Origin: Peronospora farinosa
Lineage: Eukaryota > Oomycota > Peronosporomycetes > Peronosporales > Peronosporaceae
Assembly (NCBI GenBank): GCA_947646735.1
Contig: CANTFK010000994.1
Location: forward strand, 558,001-622,000
DNA length: 64,000 nucleotides
Direction of reading: 5' to 3'
Shown here: positions 10,562 to 21,633 of the stretch, piece by piece
Numbering within the stretch: position 1 is the first letter of the stretch
Layout: the number at the start of each line of letters is the position of its first letter
Notes under the pieces: generated by a model
The model's database searches: none
The model's input: only the letters and a program-made list of their open reading frames with translations
Told to the model about the DNA's origin: nothing
Position numbers and translations under genes: made by a program

Positions 10562-11770
10562 TGGCCGGAGCCACTGAACCGACTACGAAGACACCAGGGG
10601 GTGTCCCGCAAGCCTCGCCTGGACGCGGCTCGCTAGCACGTGCGCCCACCGCACCCGCAGTCGTCAACTATGGACCCGCTCGCGAGAGCGGGCAGCGAGA
10701 CGATAAGATCCTCGCCGCGCTCGCCGCACTCACCGATCGACTGGCGATCCTCGAGACGTCGCAGAGAGTGCGAGACGAGGAGGAGCGCATATTTGGGGCC
10801 GTGGAGAGCGGCCTGTTCGCCTCGAAACGCGGCGCTAACATGCGCGGTCGACCGATGACGATTGACGCGATCGGAGACGCGGAGGAGAAGGCACCGGCGC
10901 CGCGCGAGTACAAACGCGCGACCGATCTGAGCGTGTCGAGATTCGCATCGCTCGAGCCACCCCGCGCGCACCAGCGTATGCGCCACCTCCGCGGGCGCAT
11001 GAAGCCTCACCGACGCCGCAACAAGCCGCTCCACCGCAAGCTTATGTGCGATCGGGCCTCAACGGATATGGGATGCCGTCGGCAAGTTAGCGTAAGTTGA
11101 ACATACTTAAGTTCGATGGTACAGAGCTGTACCGCGGACTCGGAAGCGGGTTCTTCGACTGGGGGCGCACGTTTCTGCGCGCGGTAAGCCTCGCGGAAGC
11201 GTCGTGTGGTTTCGGATGACCGAAGACGTCAAGGTCTACCTGCTTGGGCACTTTCTTGCCGGCACGGCTTAGAGGTACTATCACAAGCAGGTCGACACCT
11301 GGTGGATGCAGACACCCACACTGGAGTACATAATGGAGCAGCTTCTGCGCACGATTAAGACGTCAATTACTGCAAGCCAGGCGATGAAGATGTTCATGGC
11401 CAAAAAGGACGCATGACGCACCTGGGTCGAGCACTTCCTGTATATGGTCGCCTTCAGCGAGGCACGTTGTGGTGCCGACTCGCTTGTTCTGGATAACATC
11501 GTCCACCATGCTTCTTCGGAGCTGATGAACGTGATGCGTGTCAAGGTATGAAACCACGCGAGTCGACTACCTGCGCCACGCCGAGGAGCTGAAGCACTTC
11601 GCGCAGTCCATTGAGCATGGCAGCAGTGCAGTGGGTCGTGAGGTCGTCGCCACGCACGTGGAAGGTAAAACCAAGAGCGCGATCACGTGCTACCGATGCG
11701 GGCGATTGGGACATATCGCAGCTGACTGTCGCGCGCGTGTCGTGCACGGTGACAAGACACCCGCAAAGGG
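10552..11770 (+). pseudogene. Copia 1 gag (broken)
   Basis: The frame starts at the ATG inside the primer-binding site (MSPMAGATEP) and runs to 11100, with a coiled segment (KILAALAALTDRLAILET). Capsid-like sequence continues in shifted frames with stops at about 11270 and 11415 (pieces KFDGTELYRGLGSG, WVEHFLYMVAFSEARCG). The nucleocapsid zinc knuckle CYRCGRLGHIAADC (CX2CX4HX4C) is at 11689-11730. Three or more breaks mean no functional gag. Confidence 0.82.
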
Positions 11771-11773
11771 TGG

Positions 11774-14700
11774 ATGCGCCAGCATGACCCTCGCGCTGAT
11801 GTTGTGCCCACAAAGAAGCGCAACAGTAAAAAGAAGAGCTCGCGCGGCAAGGACACAGCAGCGAGCAATGCAAGAGACGGAGCGCAAGTCATGGACGACT
11901 CATGCGGATTCGTGCTTGCAACGAGCGACGGAGCACGAGCCATGGACGGCACGCGTGGCTTCGTGCTTGCGGCGGCCGATGCCACGGACGCCGACCGAGG
12001 AGACTGGATCCTCGACAGTGGCGCGAGCCGGCATCTCGTCAACGACGAGTTACTGCTACTCAACTCGAAGGTTTGCAGCCACGAGATCGCAATGGCAGAC
12101 GGCGATTCGCTTCAACTGACGCGTGTCGGCAGCGTGCGCCTCGAGGTTCTCGCGCGTGGCGCGAAGGCTGTCGTGACGCTTACGGACGTGTACTTGGCTC
12201 CGCGACTGTCAAAGAACATTGTGTCGTACGGCAAGCTCGAGAACAAAGGGTTTGCCCTCGTGCACGACGGCGACGAGCGCTCGCTCGCTTGGCGCAGTGA
12301 TGGTGCAGTCGCGTTCGATGTCGTGATCGACAGTAACGTGCTGTATGTCGTGACGAAGGCCTCGCAAGACAAGAAGGGTGTAGGCGGCGACGCGATCATG
12401 GCGGCGCTCGAAGCGCATACAACGGAAACCACCGCCGACGAGCTGCACGAAGCCTCGCTGTTTCATTGGCACCAGCGACTCGGCCAACTTGCATTCGACA
12501 CGATCGAGCGCATGGCGCGAGACCCGGCATCGGGCATTCGACTGAGCAGCAACAAACGCATGGCGTGCGTGTCGTGCCTCGAGGGCAAGCAGACGCGCAA
12601 CGCGCAGTCGCAACAGGGCATCGACGCGCACTCGCCCATCGATCGCATCGGCGGCTTCATCTGCTCGGACCTCAAGGGTCCCATGACGCCGCAGGATCGG
12701 CTCGGCAATCGTTACCTTGTAAACTTCATTGATCACAAGAGCAACTACTGCCGAGTCTTCCTCGCGCGCACAATGGACGCTGCGGCGAAGAAATTCGAGG
12801 CATTCCTCGTTCACTTCGAGAAGCTCTTCGGATTCAAGATACACGTGTTCCGCACGGATGGCGGCGGCGAATACGCCAACGTGGACCTATTCTGCGAGCG
12901 CACGGGCGTCGCGCGCCAAGTGTCGGAGGCGCGCAACCAAGCTTCAAACGGCAAGGCGGAACGAATGCACCGCACAGTGCTGAACCTCGCGCGCAGTATG
13001 ATGTTTGCCTGCGCGCTTCCACTGACGTTCTGGGGAGACGCGGTGCAATACGCCGTGCACATCCTCAACCGGAGCCCCACGCGAGCAAACGCAAAGAGAG
13101 CGTCACCACTCGAGGTTTTGACGGGAAAGACGCCGGATCTGCGCGGAATCGTCGTCTTTGGCTCCCCGTGCGACGTGTACAGGGACCCGGGCAAGAACTC
13201 GTTGCTGCAGCGCTCGAAACGCGCCATCATTGTCGGCGTCAGCGAAGAAATTAAGGAATACAAGGTGCTGCTACCGCGTGATAACAAAGTGGTCGTCACT
13301 CAGCACATCAAGAACATCAAGACGCTGACGGAGGCTCAAAACGCGCAACTTCAGCGCGCGATAGACGTCGGCGATCGAGCTGTAGACCTGGAAGAGTCGG
13401 ACATACCAGCAGCAGCAGCGGTGAACGATGGTCGCGCAGAGAGAAACAGCGCGACGCGGAAGAAGAGAGGAAAGCGATGGACGCGGGCGGCGCATGGAAC
13501 ACGCGGTGCGTCAAAACGCGCATAAGCGGCTGCTCGTCAGAAGGAGGCAGCCGCAAGCGGAGAGGTCGTAAACGCTGTTTTTGAGCACGATCCGCTCAAC
13601 TACGGACAGGCGATGCGCAGCGTCAAGCGCGAAGAGTGGGAGAAGGCTATGCAAGAGAAGATTGCCGCGCTTGAGGCCAACGACGTCTTGACAATCGCAA
13701 AGCGAACGCCAGGGACGCACGCGTTGCACACCAAATGGGTCTACAAGACCAAGACGGATGCGCAGGGCGACCTCGAGCGGCTGAAGGTGATATTGGTGGC
13801 GTGCGGCAACGATCAGGTGCTCGGCGTCGACTAAACGCTCACCTTGGCTGCCGTGATGGACTTGTCGACGGTCAAAGTGATCCTGGCGCTTGCGGCGACG
13901 TGGGGGGTGCCTGCCAAGCACGGCGACATCCCCAACGCCTACGTCAAAGCCGACAAGGAGCCACACCTCCGCATCTTCCTTCAGATGCCGCGCGGCATGC
14001 CGGTCTCGGAGGAGACGCTGCGAGCGCATGGCGTTGCGAACGCGAGCAAGCTGGTGCTGGAGCTGAGAAAGAGCCTGTATGGGCTCAAGCAGGCAGGCCG
14101 GCTATGGAGCCAGCTGCTGCACTCGAAGCTCACTGTTGCTGGTTTCACGCGGTGCGAGAGCGACATGTGCTTCTACTGGAAGCGCGACGGCGACGACCTC
14201 GTCATGGTCGGCTTGTATGTCGACGATCTCCTCGCGAAAGGGACGAGCGCGGTAGCGGTCGAGCGGTTCTTCGAAAGCCTTGCTTCGTTGTCGATTAAGG
14301 ACCCGGGGCGGATTAGCAAGTTTTTGGGCATGAGCGTGACACACAATGGTCAGCGCGGGTACACGCTCGATCAGGAGGAGGCCATCAGAGACCTCCTGCG
14401 CGACAACGGGCTCGCCGACGCCAGCTCGACGTGAACGCCGATCGACGACAGCTGCTACGAGCTGGAGGAGGGCGATGCGGATCTTCTTGGGACGCCAAGC
14501 GCGCGACCAGGACCGACAGTGCGCCAGTTCCAGTCGCTGGTCGGCTCGCTGCTCGGGGTGGCGCGTTGAACGCGCCCCGACATAGCATTTGCGGTGCACA
14601 AGGTCACGAGACGAGCACACGCCTCGACTGAAAGACTGGAAGCTGGCGAAACGCGTCGCGCGATACATCAAGGGTACGGCGGCGCTCAAGGTCGCGATGA

Positions 14701-15194
14701 TTCCAGAAGACAACCCGGGTGCGGTGATGTGCCTGGAAGCGTTCAGCGATGCGGATTTTGCCGCCGACAAGACGGACCGGAAGTCAATGACGGGTGGCAT
14801 CGTGGTGCTGAACGGGATGGCCGTCAGCTGGGGTACGCGGAAGCAGGGAGGCGTATCCCTGTCGACGATGGAGGCGGAGTTTGTTGCGGCGAGTGAGGTC
14901 GCGTGCGAGCTGCTCGGCCTGCGTGAGATGTTGCGCGAAGTGGGCGTGGAGCCCAAACTCTCGATGCAGTTGCGAGTGGACAACCAAGCGGCAATCGCGC
15001 AGATCGCGGGCGAGGCATCGTCGCTGAAGGCGAAAAACGTGGATGTACGCCTCAAGTTCCTGTGCGACTACTCGTGCCGCGGCATTATCCTGGCGAGCTA
15101 CGTCAGGTCGGAGCAGATGCTCGCAGACCTCCTCACGAAGGCGTTGGACGCGACGAAGCTCTCGACACTGCGCGCGCTCGTGCACATCATGTAA
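11774..15194 (+). pseudogene. Copia 1 pol (PR-IN-RT-RH, broken)
   Basis: The protease motif WILDSGASRHLVND is near 12005. Integrase follows with HWHQRLGQ, CVSCLEGKQ and the D...DGGGEY...E core, open from 11774 to 13525. RT resumes at 13613 and is split by a stop at 13834, with YGLKQAGRLW and the active site YVDDLL (14217-14234). RNase H (14589-15194) has the copia-type SMTGGIV and DNQAAIAQIA motifs. Stops at 13525, 13834 and 14434 and a frameshift near 14435-14588 break the polyprotein. Order PR-IN-RT-RH defines Copia. Confidence 0.93.
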
Positions 15195-15276
15195 GGAAAG
15201 ATCAAGAACGATCAAGGGTGTTAAAGGACGTTGATGGGTGGAGTAAGGGAAGAACGGAGGCGTAATCGAGGAGGAG

Positions 15277-15523
15277 TGTTGGAAGTTGAAGTTGAAGTTT
15301 ATGAGTTCGATTAGCGCCAGCCGTCAATCCGGTCAGAGATAGTCAGTGCAAGATGGTAGCAGACAAGTTGGCCAGCAACCATCTGTCGTTGAGGCGGTTG
15401 GAGCACAGACATTTAGGAGAACGAGTGGCTAGGAGGCAGACAGAAGAGATAACTAGTAAGTATCAATACAGAATCTTATTGTTAACCTACCGCTTCCTTC
15501 TCGCAACACGCATCTTGCCTACA
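15277..15523 (+). repeat. 3' LTR of Copia 1
   Basis: Near-identical to 10301-10547. Followed by ACCGA, the second copy of the target duplication. Confidence 0.93.
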
Positions 15524-16782
15524 ACCGACTCGATCAGGGACTCACGCCAATAGCACTTTTGTTTCCTAACGAAGGTGGGTTCATGACTATCCAAAGCTCC
15601 GCTAGGAACATTGCGTCTTAGCCTAAGGTTTTGGATTTTAATCGATTCATGGCTCGTGGCGTCTGCATACGCCTCCCAGAGTTGCTGAAGCTGCTCGTGT
15701 TTGGTTTAGAACTGATCAAGCTCACATTCCAGTCAAAGAATACTCTTGCAACGATCGGAGGTTTGCTTCTGTTTATCATCCCGTCAAAAAATGAACTTTA
15801 CGGGTGCAGGCAGCAAGGTCACCCTCTTATACTGTAAGCGCCCTTACAATAGCGCGATCATATTAATCTCGTAACACACGTCAAATAAACACAGCTCTCG
15901 AGCATCTAATATTCCTGTTTACAGTATGAGATTTTTTCTCCATGATGACCTAGATTTATAGCCTGAGAGTTCTTTTCCTGGTGAGCATCGGGGACTCCGA
16001 ATGAAACGCAACTTATTCGCAAAGCGGTATCTCAAGTGCTTTTGTGGTTTGTCCGGTACGTTTCGTGCACTAAATCTGAAGCATCGTCAGCCTCTGCGTA
16101 AAGGCAAATGCAATCTCGTCTTTAGATGGATCAAACCGACAAGAGCTTAAAAGACTCGCGCCTTACTGCAGGTTTGCCGTGTTGATAGTGTGACCTTAAC
16201 GATCTAGCAGCATTAGCCCAAGCCTATCGCTTGTTTTTGATAAGCACTTTGGCGCCGGAATCAATATGTGGGTCATTCACTACTCTTAACGATAGCCAAA
16301 AGTTATGTCGCAGACGCTTGATGGAATTCAGGCGTGTAAGTAGTGAACCTTTCATTCAGTGCGTGCAGCTTCAAATAGATCCGATGACCTGTGGTGAATG
16401 TCCCATTGTACCTGCTGCAGAAAGAACAGCTTGGAGCTCTGGAGCATTGAGTTAAGGAACACCTCAGACTTCTTTAATTTTATAAGCCAGTTGCGTCCTG
16501 TCCTACAGACCGAGCAAGTCTGTCCCACGTCCAGCCATACGAACCGAGAGGGTACTCTCGCTTGCACGTGAGGTGAGAGCCACGTTCATGTTGAAGGATG
16601 TATCGCAAATTATTGAGGTCGTTGACGAGATCCAATATTTCTTGTTTTGCGTCTGCACTGGCCAGATTCGTTTCGTTTCGTCTCTGCACGTTGAATGTGC
16701 CTTCAAGCTCAGGTATGATGTGCAGTTAGTATTGCCGCCATCAACTACATTCAGTTTCGATCGAGAGCTTCAAGTACGGAAG
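15524..16782. other. Spacer between the two Copia elements
   Basis: Only short ORFs without recognisable similarity. I see no gene, RNA gene or LTR. It ends with GGAAG, the target duplication of Copia 2. Confidence 0.55.
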
Positions 16783-17092
16783 TGTTGTAAAAGAAGCGAC
16801 TCGGTATGCAAACGGCAACCACAAGAATGTACGGTCTGATTAGTTAGGTGTGCGCCTATCCCATGAGTAATACCACTAGCGTGGATTACTCATGAGCGAC
16901 TATCTGATGAGTCATGTGTGTAGAGTAGATTACTCATGTGCGGCTATCCCATGAGTAATGCGCGATATAGCGATTAGAAACGTGTAGTCGAAGAATCCAG
17001 TAGGCTTAGAGTAGCAACAGAGTTTGTGAACTAAGGACCTAAATATATTCACTTTGCATTTTGCTTTCTACAACCCAAGTGCTTTAACAACA
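16783..17092 (+). repeat. 5' LTR of Copia 2 with clustered CATGAGTAAT motifs
   Basis: Starts TGTTGTAAAAG and ends TTTAACAACA. Between about 16858 and 16962 it holds CATGAGTAAT and its reverse complement ATTACTCATG four times, plus a perfect ATGAGTCAT, all at roughly 20-35 bp spacing. These resemble bZIP (AP-1/Gcn4-type) binding sites and are kept in the 3' LTR. Confidence 0.93.
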
Positions 17093-17106
17093 GGTTATGA
17101 GCCCAA
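17093..17106 (+). other. Half-tRNA primer-binding site of Copia 2 with gag start codon
   Basis: GGTTATGAGCCCAA is the exact complement expected for the anticodon stem-loop of initiator tRNA-Met. The ATG at 17097 is the first codon of gag-pol. Confidence 0.7.
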
Positions 17107-20100
17107 GCTCTGCTGACTCTGCCCCCGACGCCGACTTCGCCTTCAACATGGACGCTGCCACCGCCACCAACGCTCGCATCAACAAGTTTGATGGTTCGAA
17201 CTTCCACACTTGGAAGTTCAAAATGCAGATGGTGCTGGAGGAGCGGGACCTTTGGGAAGTGACAAGCGGGGAGATCAAGCTGGAACATCTTGCCACTACG
17301 CTGGATCAGTCAACGTTCAAGCGCAAGTCAAGGAAGGCGCTCGCGATAATCTGTCTTGCGATGGAGGACTCGCAGCTGCCCCTGGTCCGGCCGGCAAGTG
17401 GAGCGTACGATGCATGGTCGCGGCTGGAAGGCCAATTTGAGAAGAAGAGCTTAGCCAACAAACTCTTTCTTCGTCGCCGTTTCTTCACGGCCAAGATGGA
17501 GGAAGGCGATGATGTGCTTTCGCACATCAACAAGATAAAGACACTGGCGGAACAACTCGACGCGGTGGGTGCTCCGGTCAGCGAAGACGACCTGGTGATC
17601 ACGCTTCTTGGAAGCTTAAGTGAGTCGTTTGCATTTCTCATTACTGCTTTGGAGTCAAGGGCTGACTCGCTGTCGTGGGAACTGGTGACATCCAGGCTGC
17701 TACATGAAGACATGAAGCGCAAGGAGCAAGGCAGTGACGGGGTCGCTGCAGGTCAAGCGTTCATGACAGGTGAGAAGAAGCGTAGTGGACGGCCATTCAA
17801 GAAGACTGGCGCGTGCAACTACTGCGGTAAGATGGGTCATTGGATCGCGGAGTGTACCTCACGGATCCATGACAACGCGGACCGGCAGCGTCCGCAGCGT
17901 GCGAATGTGGCGCACGACCAAGATGAAAAATTGGACGATTTCCTGTTTGCAGCTGGACTGGAGAGCAACGACGACGACAGCGTCAAGAATCCAGCATGGC
18001 TCATAGACTCTGGTGCAACGCAGCACATGTCATTTTCAAAGCGGTTTATGACAAACTACAAGACCATCGATCCAGTTAACGTTCATCTCGCAGACGACAG
18101 GGTCGTGCAGGCGATTGGGACCGGCAACGTAGTGATGATGATGAAGACACCAAGTGGTGCCAAGAAGGGTGTGCTTACGAATGTGTGGCACATTCCAAAG
18201 CTTTCACGCAATCTGTTCTCAGTTGGCCGATTTACCAAGGATGTCGCGGCAGTGACGTTTGATACGAGCACCTGTTATGCAAATTTCAAGAACCAGAAGT
18301 GGAAGATCGGCGAGCGTGCCGGCAAAGGTCTCTTTAGACTATGCATGACACCTGTGCAAGTCGAGAGCGCGAGCATCGCAAGTGAATACAACAAGCCTCA
18401 GATGAGCAAGTCATACTTGTGGCATCTGCGTCTTGGTCACATTGGCCATGGTGGACTCGACGCGATCGTGAAGCAGAACCTCGGTGTCGGCATCGACATT
18501 ACATCTGTGGGCAAGTGGGAGCTTTGCAACGGATGCGCGCTCGGAAAGCAGACACGAGTGAGTTTTCAGTCAACTACACGTAAACCAGCCAAGGACCTGC
18601 TTGACGTCGTGCATTCCGATGTATGTGGACCAATGCAGACTTCGACATTTTCCAACAAGCGCTATTTTGTGACGTTCATCGATGACAAGTCGCGGTTTTG
18701 TACTGTGTACCTAATTCACAGCAAGTCTGAAGTGTTAGACAGATTCATGCAGTTCACCAAATTTGCCGAGACTCAGACCGGTCGTCGCATCAAGATGCTC
18801 CGCAGCGATAACGGTGGAGAATATGTTTCCAACAAGTTCGCCGCGTTCTGTCGCAACAAAGGCATCATACAGCAATTTACACCGCCGTACACCCCACAAC
18901 TCAACGGAGTGGAGGAGCGAATGAACAGGACTCTAGTCGAGAGTGCTAGATGCATGATTGAGCATGCGGGACTAAGCAAGCGCTACTGGGGTGAAGCAGT
19001 GTCAACGGCAGCGTTCCTACGCAATCGAAGTCCGACGCAAGCAATTGGCCATGAAAAGTCCCCGCACGAGGTATGGACGAAGACGAAGCCGTTGTTGAAA
19101 AAACCTGAAAGTCTTTGGATGTCACGCATATGTGCATGTGCCGAAAGAGAAGAGGTCGAAGCTTGATGCGCGATCGACGTTGTGTCGCTTCTTGGGCTAC
19201 TCAGACCACGAAAAGGCGTACCGGTTTGAAGAGATATCAAGCAGTCGCATTCTAGTGAGTCGCGACGCCCAATTCATGGAAGACATGTTCGACAGCGGGA
19301 AGTGCATGCAACAAAGTGGCATCGAACCTATCGAGTATCATAACACTGATGAAGGCTTCAACGATCGTGACAACGGGGTTGCCAATGAAGACATGGATGT
19401 GCATATGCCGAATAAGCATCGATCCATGAGCGGCCACAATGGCAACAAATGCAGCGTTCAAGTCATCAACCGCAGTATCCGCAGCATCAGACAGCCGAGT
19501 TTCTACCGGGGTCGAAAAGACATGTACGCACACAGTCACTAGAAGCTTTGTCAGAGCCGCCAATGGAAAAACGCTATGGACGCGGGGCTAGTACAAGTGG
19601 TGTGCACACATCGTCTGTGCAAGGTACTGCGTCACCACTCGAAGCCATGTCGGCGCTTCTCGCATCTATTGATGAAGAAGAAGACGAAGAAAATGAAGAA
19701 GACTGTGCTAACGTCGTGGATTCAGTGGGAGAAGCGCCGATGACATTCTCATCGGCTATGGAATCCAGCGACGCAAGACAGTGGCGAGAAGCGTGCGAAT
19801 CAGAGTTTCAGTCATTGTGCAAGAACAACACGTGGGAACTCGTGCCGTTACCAAGTGATCGCAAGGCGATCAGCAGCAAGTGGGTGTTCAAGGTGAAGGA
19901 GACTGTTGATGGACTCATCGAGGGATACAAAGCGCGCCTCGTGGCAAAAGGATTTTTGCAAAAGTACGGTGTGGACTTCGAGGAGACGTTCGCACCAGTG
20001 GCCAAGTTCGCGTCGATCCGGATCATTGTGAGCCTCGCCGCGCAGCACAACCTCGTACTTCACCAGATGGACGTCAAAACGGCGTTTCTCAACGGTATGC

Positions 20101-21380
20101 TTGAAGAAGAGATCTACATGAAGCAGCCTGACGGATTCGTTGATGCCAATCATCCTCACCATGTGTGCAAGCTCAAGCGTGCGTTGTACGGACTCAAGCA
20201 ATCCCCTCGAATGTGGAACCAGACTATTGATGAGTTCATGCGCAATATTGGCTTCACCAAGTGCGAGATGGATCACTGTGTCTACGCCAAGCGTGACGAC
20301 AAGGTCATGATGTTTGTTGTCATATACGTCGACGACCTCATCCTTGCGTGCAACAACATGGACATCCTCGCAGCCACCAAACGTGCATTGAGCGAGCGAT
20401 TCGAGATGTCCGATCTCGGTGAGCTTAAGTACTGCCTCGGAATAGAAGTCGAGCGAGATGACAAGTCAGGCGATGTATCGATGAAACAGACTAAGTTCTT
20501 GCGATCGATTCTGACCAAGTTCGGTATGCAAGACTCTAAGCCTGTTAAGACACCGCAAGACCCCGGACTGAAGTTGACTAAGCGTATGTGTAAAGATGGA
20601 TGCAAGCACAACTACACCATGCAAGGAGTGCCATACCGAAGTGCCGTCGGAGCCTTGATGTACCTCATGGTAGGCATGCGTCCAGACCTCGCAGCTTCAG
20701 TGGGAGTGCTCAGCCAGTTTGCTGCTGACCCGTGTCCGACACACTGGCAAGCACTCAAGCGCGTGCTACGGTACCTGCAATCGACTCCTACACTTGGTAT
20801 TCGTTTTATTGGCGCTGGCAATGGCAAGTTGCTTGGCTATTCCGATGCCGACTGGGCTGGAGATACTGATACTAGACGAAGTACCAGCGGCTACGTATTT
20901 GTGCTTAACAACGGCTGCATCAGCTGGCGTAGCAAGAAACAGCGCAGCGTGGCGCTCTCGTCTACCAAAGAAGAGTACATGGCACTGTCGGAGGCGACCC
21001 AAGAAGCGACGTGGCTCAAGACGCTCATGCGTGAGCTCGGTGAAGAAGCAGGTGATGACGCTCTAACTATCTATGAAGACAATCAAGGTGCTATTGCGTT
21101 GGCCAAGAACCCAGAGTTCCACAAACGCACTAAGCACATCGACATTCGCTACCACTTCGTGCGAGAAAAGGTCGAAAAGAATCAAGTCGTGCTACAGTAC
21201 TGTCCAACGCAAGATATGCTCGCTGACATCATGACCAAGGCAATCGAAGCGCCACAGTTCACCATCCTCCGTACTAAACTCGGCATCACTGTCGGTGTCG
21301 CTACCGAGTCGAGTGGGAGTGTTGTAAAAGAAGCGACTCGGCATGCAAACGGCAACCACAAGAATGTACGGTCTGATTAG
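17097..21380 (+). pseudogene. Copia 2 gag-pol polyprotein (two frameshifts)
   Basis: A single polyprotein of about 1,425 codons starts at the ATG in the primer-binding site. In order: capsid region (FDGSNFHTWKFKMQMVLEE), zinc knuckle CNYCGKMGHWIAEC (residues 240-253), protease WLIDSGATQHMSF (about 300), GAG-pre-integrase HLRLGHIGHGGL, integrase with HSDVCGPM, RSDNGGEY and the downstream Glu, RT with [12 protein letters not shown] and the active site YVDDLI, and RNase H with DADWAGD and [11 protein letters not shown]. The frame is lost at an A6 run near 19100 (one extra A would explain it) and again near 19505 at a G4 run. These may be real or assembly errors; otherwise all catalytic motifs are present. 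Confidence 0.93.
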
Positions 21381-21628
21381 TTAGGTGTGCGCCTATCCCA
21401 TGAGTAATACCACTAGCGTGGATTACTCATGAGCGCTATCTGATGAGTCATGTGTGTAGAGTAGATTACTCATGTGCGGCTATCCCATGAGTAATGCGCG
21501 ATATAGCGATTAAAAACGTGTAGTCGAAGAATCCAGTAGGCTTAGAGTAGCAACAGAGTTTGTGAACTAAGGACCTAAATATATTCACTTTGCATTTTGC
21601 TTTTTACAACCCAAGTGCTTTAACAACA
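21320..21628 (+). repeat. 3' LTR of Copia 2
   Basis: 309 bp, near-identical to 16783-17092 with one small deletion in the motif cluster. Followed by GGAAG. Confidence 0.94.
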
Positions 21629-21633
21629 GGAAG

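Larger units (their letters stand above)
10301..15523 (+). mobile_element. Ty1/Copia retrotransposon 1 (complete, 5.2 kb)
   Basis: Two 247-bp LTRs differ at about two positions. The flanks carry a perfect 5-bp duplication, ACCGA (10296-10300 and 15524-15528). A tRNA-Met-type primer-binding site follows the 5' LTR and a purine tract (GAGGAGGAG, 15268-15276) precedes the 3' LTR. The inside is GC-rich (~60%), clearly above its surroundings. Gag and pol have several stops, so this is a recent insertion of a defective copy that must have been mobilised in trans, or a copy inactivated quickly. Confidence 0.93.
16783..21628 (+). mobile_element. Ty1/Copia retrotransposon 2 (complete, 4.85 kb, nearly intact)
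   Basis: LTRs of 310 and 309 bp differ at only a few positions. A perfect 5-bp duplication GGAAG flanks the element (16778-16782 and 21629-21633). A half-tRNA-Met primer-binding site follows the 5' LTR, and a purine tract (GAGTGGGAG, 21311-21319) precedes the 3' LTR. One gag-pol frame is interrupted only by two one-base shifts near 19100 and 19505. It is the youngest-looking element of the window. Confidence 0.95.

Noticed and set aside
12209..12844. Long minus-strand frames opposite Copia 1 integrase and RNase H (also 14102-15055)
   Set aside because: GC-rich codon composition makes the opposite strand open. They follow the sense frame and show no start context, unlike the antisense ORFs of the Gypsy elements.
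19090..19115. Programmed frameshift in Copia 2
   Set aside because: The shift is inside integrase at an A6 run and a second shift follows 400 bp later; random indels or sequence errors fit better.
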